NCBI RefSeq assembly: GCF_000697965.2
Contig: NZ_CP015880.1
Location: 2,986,001 to 3,050,000, forward strand
Direction of reading: 5' to 3'
Source of the DNA: Ensifer adhaerens
Lineage (GTDB): Bacteria > Pseudomonadota > Alphaproteobacteria > Rhizobiales > Rhizobiaceae
DNA: 64,000 nt
In this document: positions 23,267-33,867 of the stretch, piece after piece
How the letters are laid out: each line of letters begins with the position of its first letter
Position numbering within the stretch: the stretch's first letter is position 1
Notes under the pieces: model-generated
Databases searched by the model: none
What the model saw: the letters and a program-made list of their open reading frames with translations, nothing else
What the model was told of the DNA's origin: nothing
Made by a program: the position numbers and the translations under genes

Positions 23267-24054
23267 GCGGTGCGGCCTACTACAACGAGATCGACCCCTA
23301 CGCCGCCGCTTGGCTGAGAAACCTGATTGCCGCGGGCCACATCGCGCCAGGCGACGTTGACGAAAGGAGCATCGTGGATGTCCAACCGGACGACCTCAAG
23401 GGCTATACGCAGTGCCATTTCTTCGCAGGAATTGGCGGATGGTCACTCGCTCTCAGGCTCGCCGGATGGGCAGACGATCGCTCAGCCTGGACAGGCTCAT
23501 GTCCCTGTCAGCCGCTTTCGCTCGCGGGACAGCAAAAAGGCCATGCCGACGAACGACACCTCTGGCCCGCTTTTTACAGCCTTATCGAAGAGTGCCGGCC
23601 TTCAGAGGTCTTTGGAGAGCAGGTTGCAAGCCCGGATGGGCGGGAATGGTTCGCCGGAGTACGCGCTGACCTGGAAGACGTGGGATATGCCTGCGGGTCC
23701 GCCGATCTGTGCGCTGCGGGCGTCGGCGCGCCACACCCACGGCAACGGCTGTATTGGCTGGCCCACCTTAATCAAGCGGGACGGCGCTACGCTTCTCAGA
23801 GCGCGTCGAGCACCGAACGCGACGGGCACCGAGCCGATGGCGTGGGTCGGTGGATTGGTCACTGGGATCGTGACGGAGAACAGGCCAGGTTTGCAGATGG
23901 AAGCACCCGTAGGACTAAATCCGGCGTGGGCATCATGGTTGATGGGTTTCCCGGCCGAGTGGCCGCAGTCGGCGCCTTCGGAAATGCGATCGTTCCTCAG
24001 CTGGCGGCCGAGTTCGTCGGTGCCTACCTCGATATCGAAAGGCTAGCAGCATGA
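23263..24054 (+). CDS. Phage C5-cytosine DNA methyltransferase
   Basis: The 263-residue protein has motif I FFAGIGGW (53-60), motif IV SCPCQP (79-84) with the catalytic Cys, FGEQV (117-121) where ENV is usual, motif VIII GAPHPRQRL (155-163) and FGNAIVP near the end. An NEIDPYAAAWLRN segment, normally after motif I, comes before it, a layout known from a phage subgroup. The target-recognition region is short. It may protect phage DNA or act with a missing enzyme. A second open frame overlaps most of it. Confidence 0.85.
   Translation: MSGAAYYNEIDPYAAAWLRNLIAAGHIAPGDVDERSIVDVQPDDLKGYTQCHFFAGIGGWSLALRLAGWADDRSAWTGSCPCQPLSLAGQQKGHADERHLWPAFYSLIEECRPSEVFGEQVASPDGREWFAGVRADLEDVGYACGSADLCAAGVGAPHPRQRLYWLAHLNQAGRRYASQSASSTERDGHRADGVGRWIGHWDRDGEQARFADGSTRRTKSGVGIMVDGFPGRVAAVGAFGNAIVPQLAAEFVGAYLDIERLAA
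23378..24046 (+). CDS. Overlapping +1-frame protein inside the methyltransferase gene
   Basis: A 222-residue frame starts at ATG 23378 with AGGAG eight bases upstream and runs inside the methyltransferase gene. It contains NDTSGPLFTALSKSAGLQRS, NGSPEYALTWKTWDMPAGPP, ICALRASARHTHGNGCIGWP and GLNPAWASWLMGFPAEW. These patterns are familiar from proteins annotated in many phages as hypothetical or methylase-related. The ribosome site and apparent motif conservation suggest real translation, but strong constraint from the other frame could also create the pattern. Confidence 0.5.
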   Translation: MSNRTTSRAIRSAISSQELADGHSLSGSPDGQTIAQPGQAHVPVSRFRSRDSKKAMPTNDTSGPLFTALSKSAGLQRSLESRLQARMGGNGSPEYALTWKTWDMPAGPPICALRASARHTHGNGCIGWPTLIKRDGATLLRARRAPNATGTEPMAWVGGLVTGIVTENRPGLQMEAPVGLNPAWASWLMGFPAEWPQSAPSEMRSFLSWRPSSSVPTSISKG

Positions 24055-24413
24055 CCGCCAAACACCTCCTTTCTGAAATCGTGGCGGGGCTCGATGGGGT
24101 GACAGAGGGGCCGTGGGTCGCCAGCGGTGTAACCAGCGTCATCGGCGGCACGCGGTTCATGTTCATCAACAAGGAACCGCTCGGCGAGTTGGTTCGCATC
24201 TGCCTGCCGGATCGACCAATCAAGGGCTTCGGCTCCACCGTCCGTGACCAAAAGCACATTGCGAGATGTGACCCGGACAGTCTCCGCGCCATCGCTGCTT
24301 ATGTCGGACGTCTTGAAAAGGCGCTGGAGCGTATTTCCAGCCCAACGCAATCAACCGATCTCCTTTGGTGGCAGATCGAAGCCCGCGCCGCCCTTGGAGG
24401 TTCGAATGAGTGA
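24051..24413 (+). CDS. Ead/Ea22-like early protein, 120 residues
   Basis: The product has LLSEIVAGLDGVTEGPWVAS near the start and KHIARCDPDSLRAIAAYVGR then LEKALERI later, the pattern of ead/Ea22-like and related phage early proteins (GPW ... HIARCDPD ... AIAAYV). It overlaps the methyltransferase stop (ATGA). Function of the family is unknown. Confidence 0.7.
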   Translation: MTAKHLLSEIVAGLDGVTEGPWVASGVTSVIGGTRFMFINKEPLGELVRICLPDRPIKGFGSTVRDQKHIARCDPDSLRAIAAYVGRLEKALERISSPTQSTDLLWWQIEARAALGGSNE

Positions 24414-24711
24414 TCTGATCAAAGCCCTTCAATACGAAGGCGAACGGCGGGTGAACGAAAAGGAAGCTGAGTTCGGCAACAGCAAGAGTCGTGCTGACCG
24501 TGTCGCTGACGATATCTGCCATCAGGCAGCGAGCCGCATAGAGCAGCTTGAGCGAGAGTTGGCCGCGATGAAGCAGACCTTCGAATTCGTCGTGCGTCAG
24601 GCATGGCGAGAAGACCCTCCCCACGCCAATCACAAACTGACCGACACGGAACGCCTTTCCGCGATCAAGTTCTATCCGAGGATCAAGGCAGCGCGACAGG
24701 AGCAGAGATGA
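24406..24711 (+). CDS. Hypothetical phage protein, 101 residues
   Basis: ATG at 24406 has TTGGAGG at good spacing and overlaps the previous gene by eight bases. The protein is helical and charged (YEGERRVNEKEAEFGNSKSR, ASRIEQLERELAAMKQTFEF), a likely coiled coil. No family is recognised. Confidence 0.6.
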   Translation: MSDLIKALQYEGERRVNEKEAEFGNSKSRADRVADDICHQAASRIEQLERELAAMKQTFEFVVRQAWREDPPHANHKLTDTERLSAIKFYPRIKAARQEQR

Positions 24712-24914
24712 GCGACATTCTCAGCGAATATGCAGATATCATCAAGGGCGCACAGATCGGTTGCGCAATTCGCGGCCACATGGACGAGGGTGAATATCTC
24801 GACCCAGCGCTTTGGGAAGAGTTGCGCTTGCGGTTGCAGAGCATCTATCGCCGCGCGACTGGTGAGCCCATGGCCGTGCTGTCGGTCGATGCAGCATTGC
24901 AGGAGGCCCCATGA
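24708..24914 (+). CDS. Hypothetical phage protein, 68 residues
   Basis: Starts in an ATGA overlap. Helical, with LWEELRLRLQSIYRRATGEP in its centre. No family is recognised. It is the last tightly coupled plus-strand gene before the excisionase region. Confidence 0.55.
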   Translation: MSDILSEYADIIKGAQIGCAIRGHMDEGEYLDPALWEELRLRLQSIYRRATGEPMAVLSVDAALQEAP

Positions 24915-24916
24915 CC

Positions 24917-25138
24917 TCACCCCTCATCCCACAGCGGGTTAGCGTCGGAATGCTTAGGCGGCTTCGGCTGTTTGACCGGCTTCGGCTTTGGCTCGATGTC
25001 TTCCAGAACGGATTCTGGAACCGTCACAGGGTAGCTGTAATCCCGCAAATGCAGCGTCACCTTCCCATCCGGCCATACCTTCGCGATCTCCGCCGATATC
25101 CGGCAACGGTCGCCTTTGGTGGGTTTTCTATTAGCCAT
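24917..25138 (-). CDS. Minus-strand hypothetical protein, 73 residues
   Basis: The product MANRKPTKGDRCRISAEIAK ... KVTLHLRDYSYPVTVPESVL is a beta-rich small domain followed by a Lys/Pro tail (KPKPKPVKQPKPPKHSD). Its composition is more protein-like than the plus-strand frame over the same DNA. No ribosome site is visible. It would be the only minus-strand gene in the rightward operon. Confidence 0.5.
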   Translation of the reverse strand: MANRKPTKGDRCRISAEIAKVWPDGKVTLHLRDYSYPVTVPESVLEDIEPKPKPVKQPKPPKHSDANPLWDEG

Positions 25139-25173
25139 CACGGATATTTGGGGCGGGAAAGGATCTCGACAAG

Positions 25174-25515
25174 ATGAATACAGCAGAGTTCATCACCCCG
25201 GAGCAGTTCGCCGAGCAGTGTGGCGCCTCTCCTCGTAAAATACGGTCGATCGCAAGAGAGATTGGCGCATGCCGAATTATCGGCAATCATATGTTCCTGA
25301 CACCCAAAGACGTTGATGCAATCCTGGAGGCCAGCCGCCCATGCCCCTCACCATCTACCGCCGTGGCGACATCTGGCACTACCGCGGTACAGTTGCCGGC
25401 AGGAGGCTACGAGGCTCTACTGGCACAGCTGTCAAGGAAACGGCTCAAAGAATCGCAGCGGAAACAGAAGCCGAAGCCTGGAAAGGTCATCTTGATGGCC
25501 CGGCAGCAATCCTGA
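25174..25515 (+). CDS. Excisionase-like helix-turn-helix protein
   Basis: The first 50 residues (EFITPEQFAEQCGASPRKIR, then GACRIIGNHMFLTPKDVDAI) form a winged or MerR-type helix-turn-helix of the sort found in excisionases. The C-terminal half (LPAGGYEALLAQLSRKRLKE) is encoded in DNA shared with the integrase over 175 bases. By position it is the recombination directionality factor. Confidence 0.7.
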   Translation: MNTAEFITPEQFAEQCGASPRKIRSIAREIGACRIIGNHMFLTPKDVDAILEASRPCPSPSTAVATSGTTAVQLPAGGYEALLAQLSRKRLKESQRKQKPKPGKVILMARQQS

Positions 25516-26345
25516 CATTCTCGCAGGCCGCGGGGCTTTATCTCGCGGCGCAGAAGCCTGACAGGTTCATTCCCGAGCTTGTTTCGTATTGGAAAGACAC
25601 GCCAGTCAAATCCATCAACTCGGGCAGCGTCAGGCAGGCGGCAATTGTTCTCTATCCCAAGGCCAAGGCGTCAACTCGCAATCGGCATGTGATCGCGCCA
25701 ACTCAGGCGATCATCAATCACTGCGCCAGCATGGATCTCTGCAACCACCTCAAGGTGCCGCGATTCTCTGTCGACAAGAAGGAGAAGACGCCGGCAACAT
25801 GGGAATGGGTGCAAGCGTTCATGGCGAACGCAAACCCGCACCTTGGGGCGCTATGCTGCTTCATGTTCCTGACAGGCGCCAGAATCTCAGAAGCTCTGAG
25901 CGTGCTTTGGGAGGATATCGACTTCACGACGGGAAAGGCGCTCATACGGCAAACCAAGGTAGGTTCCGAGCGCAAGGCTCATATGCCGGCCGTATTGGTC
26001 GCGGCGATTGCGAATATTCAGAGCAATCGAGAGTCAGGAGAAAAGGTCTTCAAATATTCGACGCTTCACACGGCTAAGCCGCAGTGGAGGAAGGTTATCA
26101 AGCGGGCGAAGATAAAGCCCCTCACCTATCACGCCTGCCGCCACGGCTTCGCTACGTCGATGCTGCACAATGGCGTTGACCCGATCACGGTCGCCAAGCT
26201 TGGCGGGTGGAAATCGGCGCAGCACGTATTTGCCACATACGGTCATGCTATGAGCGACGAAACGCTCGCAGATCGCATTGTTGGCACACCAGCGACACAG
26301 ACGAAATTGGCAATCGTGGAAAACAAGGCAAAATCAAACGGTTAG
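25341..26345 (+). CDS. int: Tyrosine integrase of the prophage
   Basis: The 334-residue integrase has an N-terminal arm-type region (MPLTIYRRGDIWHYRGTVAG) and core domain. Catalytic residues are Arg in TGARISEALSVLW, His/Arg in HACRHGFATSM, Trp in LGGWKSAQHVFA and Tyr in ATYGHAM. GGAGG lies ten bases before the ATG, inside the excisionase-like gene. It should carry out attP x attB exchange close by on the right. Confidence 0.93.
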   Translation: MPLTIYRRGDIWHYRGTVAGRRLRGSTGTAVKETAQRIAAETEAEAWKGHLDGPAAILTFSQAAGLYLAAQKPDRFIPELVSYWKDTPVKSINSGSVRQAAIVLYPKAKASTRNRHVIAPTQAIINHCASMDLCNHLKVPRFSVDKKEKTPATWEWVQAFMANANPHLGALCCFMFLTGARISEALSVLWEDIDFTTGKALIRQTKVGSERKAHMPAVLVAAIANIQSNRESGEKVFKYSTLHTAKPQWRKVIKRAKIKPLTYHACRHGFATSMLHNGVDPITVAKLGGWKSAQHVFATYGHAMSDETLADRIVGTPATQTKLAIVENKAKSNG

Positions 26346-26589
26346 AAACCGGAAACTAAAGCCTTCGTTGGGGAAGGGTGTCCCGCCGTCGTCGATATTG
26401 GCGGCGGGATCGGAAGTCAAGCGCTTTGTCGCAATCGACAAAATTAATGGCGTCGCGGGCAACATATGAAAATACAGACAGCCACCGCCGAACGATTATT
26501 GCCAGGCAACGCCTTCATGTGGGCAACAGGTTGAATCACTTAGGGAAAGAACGCAGCGAACCTGCTCGACTTTCCCGCGGCCGATGGCG
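26346..26589. other. Prophage/host junction region
   Basis: The 244 bases between the integrase and the first host gene must contain the right attachment site. A hairpin with arms TCCCGCCG/CGGCGGGA (about 26381-26410) lacks a T-run. No tRNA or other gene end is recognisable, and the core repeat cannot be found without the left end. Confidence 0.5.
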
Positions 26590-27423
26590 CTAGAACGAGA
26601 AGCGCAGGCCCGCTCGGATTTCGTGACGGGAAAGACCGTCGTCAAAGCCCTTGTCGCCACGTGCGCCCGCAAGCGCCTCAGTGCCGAAGCCGAACATCTC
26701 GCCGTCGGCGATATGGGAGTAGCGGTAGCCGACATCGAGCTTCAGCTGATCGCTGAGGTCGTAGGAAACGCCGGCCATCAGCGCATAGGTGAACCGCCAG
26801 CTGTCGCGCCCCTCGTAAGAGGTGGAGCCGGCCGCTCCGGCGCAGGCGCCGCCACCGGCAACGCAGGTGGCCCGTTCGACCGCCGTATCCCAATTGAGAC
26901 GCGTCACGCCGAGACCGGCGCCAACGTAGGGGGTAAAGCCGGCGAGCGTGCCGAAGTCGACATAGGCGTTCGCCATCAGGCCGAGAGCGGAATAGTCGGC
27001 CCCGGTCGAAAACGCGCAGGATGTTCCCGCCCCTTGCCCCGCGCACGGGCTTGCCGATGAGGATGAACCGTTGAACCGGCCCTCGAAATACTCCGCCGTC
27101 AGGTCAGCGCGGAACGTGTCGGTAAACTGGTAGCCGACGCCAAGCGACCCGGAAAACGGCTTGTCGAAACGGGCGTTGTCGAAGGTGGTGCTGTCGTAGG
27201 TCGACGTGCCCGCATCGAAGGTCCGGTAATAGGGATCGCCTTCGCTACGCCAAGGCGCATAGCCGATATCGCCGCGCAGATAGATCGCACTCGCGCCAGC
27301 CGATTCTTTTTCGATGGTGATCTCCGGCGCATTCAGGAGATCCTCATCGGCAGCGAATGCCGCGCCGGAAAGGAGCAGGCCGGCACCAAAAGCGGCCCCG
27401 CAGAACCCGTTTCGCCAATCCAT
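26590..27423 (-). CDS. Outer-membrane beta-barrel protein (Omp25/31-like)
   Basis: ATG at 27423 has AAGG eight bases upstream, giving 277 residues. A signal peptide (FGAGLLLSGAAFAA) leads into YLRGDIGYAPW. Repeated amphipathic strands follow (SLGVGYQFTDTFRADLTAEY, NAYVDFGTLAGFTPYVGAGL, KLDVGYRYSHIADGEMFGFG), with a C-terminal Phe (RAGLRFSF). It is a paralogue of the next gene. This porin-family protein is typical of Rhizobiales. Its 3' end borders the prophage. Confidence 0.85.
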   Translation of the reverse strand: MDWRNGFCGAAFGAGLLLSGAAFAADEDLLNAPEITIEKESAGASAIYLRGDIGYAPWRSEGDPYYRTFDAGTSTYDSTTFDNARFDKPFSGSLGVGYQFTDTFRADLTAEYFEGRFNGSSSSASPCAGQGAGTSCAFSTGADYSALGLMANAYVDFGTLAGFTPYVGAGLGVTRLNWDTAVERATCVAGGGACAGAAGSTSYEGRDSWRFTYALMAGVSYDLSDQLKLDVGYRYSHIADGEMFGFGTEALAGARGDKGFDDGLSRHEIRAGLRFSF

Positions 27424-27564
27424 GCCCATGCCCTTTCACCACTGCTATCGGTGCGGGATGGCGCACTGCCGTCACCGCTTCGTTCAGCGTTAACTATTGG
27501 CAGCGACTGGTTAACCCCCGGTTAACCATGCCTGTTAGGAAACAAGCAAAGAATGGCGGCAACG

Positions 27565-27590
27565 AAAAAGGCCACCCGAAGGTGGCCTTT
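27565..27590 (-). terminator. Intrinsic terminator after the second OMP gene
   Basis: Perfect arms AAAGGCCACC/GGTGGCCTTT with a four-base loop and a T-run on the minus strand, directly after the stop at 27612. Confidence 0.9.
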
Positions 27591-27611
27591 CGTATCATCT
27601 GGTCTGGCCGA

Positions 27612-28436
27612 TCACTTGTAGACGATCGGCTCCGGCTCGTAGGGCACTTCGCAGACACTGCCGAACGAGTAGCGCAGACCAGCGCGCGCCTCGTGGATGT
27701 AGAAGCCTTCGTCGGAGCCCGGACCGCCACCGTTGGCGTAGCCGAACATGTCGCCATCGTCGACCTGGCGGAAGCGGTAGCCGACGTCGGCCTTGAGATT
27801 GCAGGTGAGGTCGATGGCAGTACCGGCCATCAGCGCATAGGTGAAGCGCCACTTGCTCTCGCCGTCATGACCGGTCGTCGGGTCGCATTGGCTGGGATCG
27901 GCGATGCTGCAGCTGGTGTTGCGCAGCTTGTCCCACTTGACGTGGGTGGCACCGATACCGGCACCGACGTAAGGCGTGAAGGCGCCGTAGGTGCCGATGT
28001 CGACATAGGCATTGGCCATCAGGCTCCAGGCGGAAACGGAGGTGACGTCACGCGACCGGCAAGGACCGACCACGCTGCCGCAGTTGCCCAAAGTCGAGCC
28101 AGTGAAGTCGGCGCCGCCCCAGTAGTCGGCCGTGATGTCGGCGCGCAGATAGTTGTTGAACTGGTAACCGACACCAACGCCGGCGACCCAGGAATCATCG
28201 ATATCGGCGGTTTCGAAACTGGTGATGGAGCCGCCAGGCCCCCCTTGGTAGTAGTTCGCGCCGCGCAGATTGTTCCAGGCGTAGCCGACGTCGCCGCGTA
28301 GGTACCAGCCGCTGGTCTGGATGACCTCGACCGGCTGTTCCGGCACCGGCTCGATAGGCGGTTGATAGACATCCGCAGCAAAAGCTGCCGTGCCGCTGAG
28401 CAAGATCGCAACAACGCCACTCAAAATTCTCTTCAT
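27612..28436 (-). CDS. Outer-membrane beta-barrel protein, paralogue
   Basis: ATG at 28436 has GGAG upstream, giving 274 residues with signal peptide (MKRILSGVVAILLSGTAAFA) and YLRGDVGYAWNN. Strands VGVGYQFNNYLRADITADYW, NAYVDIGTYGAFTPYVGAGI and KADVGYRFRQVDDGDMFGYA align with the neighbouring gene. It differs by two Cys-bearing loops and ends FGSVCEVPYEPEPIVYK beyond the last strand. The pair probably arose by duplication. Confidence 0.85.
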   Translation of the reverse strand: MKRILSGVVAILLSGTAAFAADVYQPPIEPVPEQPVEVIQTSGWYLRGDVGYAWNNLRGANYYQGGPGGSITSFETADIDDSWVAGVGVGYQFNNYLRADITADYWGGADFTGSTLGNCGSVVGPCRSRDVTSVSAWSLMANAYVDIGTYGAFTPYVGAGIGATHVKWDKLRNTSCSIADPSQCDPTTGHDGESKWRFTYALMAGTAIDLTCNLKADVGYRFRQVDDGDMFGYANGGGPGSDEGFYIHEARAGLRYSFGSVCEVPYEPEPIVYK

Positions 28437-28761
28437 GGCCCACTCCAATAGATTCCGTTGCTTGGATCACCGTGAAAGCGGTGCCCAAATCCCGTTGTTG
28501 TTGTGGATAATGAGGAGCAAAGGTTAAGTTCCGATTAACTACAAACGTTTACCGCGTTTGTTAAGGAATCGGCATATTCTTGTAGTTGTCGTGCAGTTTA
28601 CTGGCTGCTGCCCGAGATCACATAAGGTAGAGCTAAATAGAACGGCAGAACAACACTCTCTTTTGTCGTGATGGTTGCAGGTTCTGTTCCCCAGCGGAGT
28701 TCTAACGGGAAAATGGCCCGGACCGCGGCGACACTACCGGGCAAAAGCAACAGGCAACGGG
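28437..28761. other. Intergenic region upstream of the OMP gene
   Basis: About 325 bases without a gene, lying between the OMP gene start and the glmM terminator. It has a perfect DnaA-box sequence (TGTGGATAA, 28502-28510) and AT-rich DNA with TTAAG repeats near 28524-28565, probably holding the OMP promoter. Confidence 0.4.
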
Positions 28762-28791
28762 AAAAAAGAGGCCGGCGCTTCGCACCGGCCC
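28762..28791 (-). terminator. Intrinsic terminator after glmM
   Basis: On the minus strand GGCCGG...CCGGCC is followed by TCTTTTTT. It ends glmM transcription. Confidence 0.85.
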
Positions 28792-28816
28792 TGGAGGGAA
28801 GTCGATTGGTACCGGC

Positions 28817-30169
<1,353 letters not shown>

Positions 30170-30427
30170 AAGAGCTCCATCGTTCTGCCGGGTCAGCGCT
30201 GGCTTTGCCAGTTTCGCCTGTCTGCGGGGTGCGCGACTGGGTTTCATTGACCGGACCTCATTTCATATCGGCGGTTGCCGTACGCCTCCGATCGTCGTGC
30301 CCACCAATGGCCATGCGATCGCGACACATGAGTCTTCTTTGACACAAAAGTGCAGCAAACGGCAGCGAGCCTAGCATCAGAAATCATTACATCCCGTTAC
30401 CAAATGCCAGGTGCAAAATCGCCAACG
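30170..30427. other. glmM upstream region
   Basis: Roughly 260 bases between the ftsH terminator and glmM. No coding frame was seen. It probably contains the glmM promoter. Confidence 0.4.
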
Positions 30428-30459
30428 AAAAACCGCCGCTCCACTCAAGGAACGGCGGC
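30428..30459 (-). terminator. Intrinsic terminator after ftsH
   Basis: Read on the minus strand, CCGCCG-TTCC pairs with GGAG-CGGCGG, followed by TTTTT. Confidence 0.85.
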
Positions 30460-30485
30460 TTCAATACATGGCCGACAGGTGTCGG

Positions 30486-32426
<1,941 letters not shown>

Positions 32427-32526
32427 CGAACTCCCCGGAACCTGTCACGACCCGCGCATTTCGCGAGCCGCTGTCTTGCTCCCTAACATAGGGTTCTGGT
32501 GACGTATTGCCAAGGCAAACCGCCGG

Positions 32527-33867
32527 CTACCGTTCCATTTCTGTCAATAGATCGTGAACCGGCGGCGGAGGATAAGGCCCTCGTCCGAACAATCCGGCGA
32601 TCCGATCGGCCATGATCCGGTCGAAACCCGGCAAAAAGGTGTCGTAGAGCCCGATCCGCGGCTCGATTGTGATGGATGCGACACTTTCGCCGTTCTCAGA
32701 CCGGACCCTCGGCGCCGTAAGCGATGCACGACCGGCAACGCCCGGTGGCAAGCCTGCGGCAATAAGTCTCTGCTGTTGTGGCCCGCCTCGGCCCTCTGCC
32801 GCGACGGAGATGGGCGCGCTTCCGCCATTTCGCACATGGAAGCGGCCATCCCATGTTGCGGTCTCGCCGCCTGCAAGCGTCAAAGTCGTCAGGCCCCGCG
32901 CCTCGCGATAGAGGTAAAGCCCGCTTGCGCGGCGGTCGAACACGCATCTTCCGGCCGTCATCCTACCGAGCGTTGTCTCTCGCAGAAACGCCGCCACCCG
33001 CTTCACCGTATCTGCGGCGGGGATATGCGCGCGGCCGCCGACCACGGCCACCAGCGCGAGCAGCGCCCGCTGCCAATCGACGTCGTCGCGGTGTTCGGCG
33101 AAAGCAAGCGGGATCTCCACCACCAGGCCTGCATGCACGCGCACATGGCGGGTGATTAAGGCGGCAGCCCTTGTCGACGACCGGGCCCTGGCTCCAGCAT
33201 CCCATGCCCCCTCCTCCGCTCGCGGTGCATGCGCCAGTTCAGCCCGGACGCGGACCCGCTCGAAGGTCGTGTTGGCGTTGCTCGGATCATCGAACCAGGT
33301 CACGTCACGCGTCGCGAGAAAGGCGCGGATCGAGGTCCGATCAAGATTAAGGAACGGCCGCAGCACCCAGATCCGGCGGTCGTAAAGCGTGGCGCGCGCC
33401 ATGCCGGAAGCGCCCGGCCCCGTCGCCCTTTGCATCCGCATCAGGATCGTTTCGCGCTGGTCGTCGCTGGTGTGGCCGGTGACGATACAGCCGGCATCAA
33501 ACCGCTCGGCGGCATCCGCCAGCAGCCGATAGCGCGCCTCGCGCGCCGCCGCCTGAATACCGGTCAGCGGTTTGGGGCCATCCCAACGCTTGATGAGGTG
33601 CGGAACGCCGATGCTTGCGCAGAAGGCGGCAACGCCTTGCGCTTCCGCAGCCGATTCCGGCCGCAGGGCGTGATCGACCGTACATGCGGCCAGGGAAAAT
33701 CTGTTGGGGTCGCTTGCCTCAATCGCCTCGTTCAGGGCGAGAAGCAAGCCCTTGGAATCGCTCCCGCCGGAGACGGCAACGAGGATACGCATCGGGCGAA
33801 GACAGGAGGCGAGAAATCGTTTTGCCGTTTCGACAACGGCTGTCGGCGCTGGAGCCTCAGCAGCCAA
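32527..33867 (-). CDS. tilS: tRNA(Ile)-lysidine synthase
   Basis: The PP-loop SGGSDSKG (33-40) binds ATP. DHALRPESAAEAQGV, GHTSDDQRETILMR and WFDDPSNANTTFERVRVR are conserved TilS stretches. Length is 446 residues. The frame opens with TTG overlapping the cpoB stop by 11 bases; the only nearby ATG lies just before the PP-loop (residue 26) and would truncate strand one. It adds lysine to C34 of tRNA(Ile) CAU. The cpoB-tilS-ftsH order is conserved in rhizobia. Confidence 0.93.
   Translation of the reverse strand: MAAEAPAPTAVVETAKRFLASCLRPMRILVAVSGGSDSKGLLLALNEAIEASDPNRFSLAACTVDHALRPESAAEAQGVAAFCASIGVPHLIKRWDGPKPLTGIQAAAREARYRLLADAAERFDAGCIVTGHTSDDQRETILMRMQRATGPGASGMARATLYDRRIWVLRPFLNLDRTSIRAFLATRDVTWFDDPSNANTTFERVRVRAELAHAPRAEEGAWDAGARARSSTRAAALITRHVRVHAGLVVEIPLAFAEHRDDVDWQRALLALVAVVGGRAHIPAADTVKRVAAFLRETTLGRMTAGRCVFDRRASGLYLYREARGLTTLTLAGGETATWDGRFHVRNGGSAPISVAAEGRGGPQQQRLIAAGLPPGVAGRASLTAPRVRSENGESVASITIEPRIGLYDTFLPGFDRIMADRIAGLFGRGPYPPPPVHDLLTEMER

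Larger units (their letters stand above)
1..26345. mobile_element. P22-like prophage (right part; left end outside window)
   Basis: Head-packaging genes on the minus strand, a divergent repressor/Cro switch near 16.2 kb and a plus-strand recombination operon ending in a tyrosine integrase together define a temperate podovirus-type prophage. The left end, with tail, lysis and attL, lies outside the window. The right junction must fall between the integrase stop (26,345) and the host outer-membrane protein gene stop (26,590). No tRNA gene is visible there, so the attachment core cannot be named. Gene order resembles P22 in the head module, but recombination genes run on the opposite strand. Confidence 0.95.

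Noticed and set aside
26346..26589. tRNA-gene attachment site for the prophage
   Set aside because: No cloverleaf or T-loop sequence could be found in this interval.
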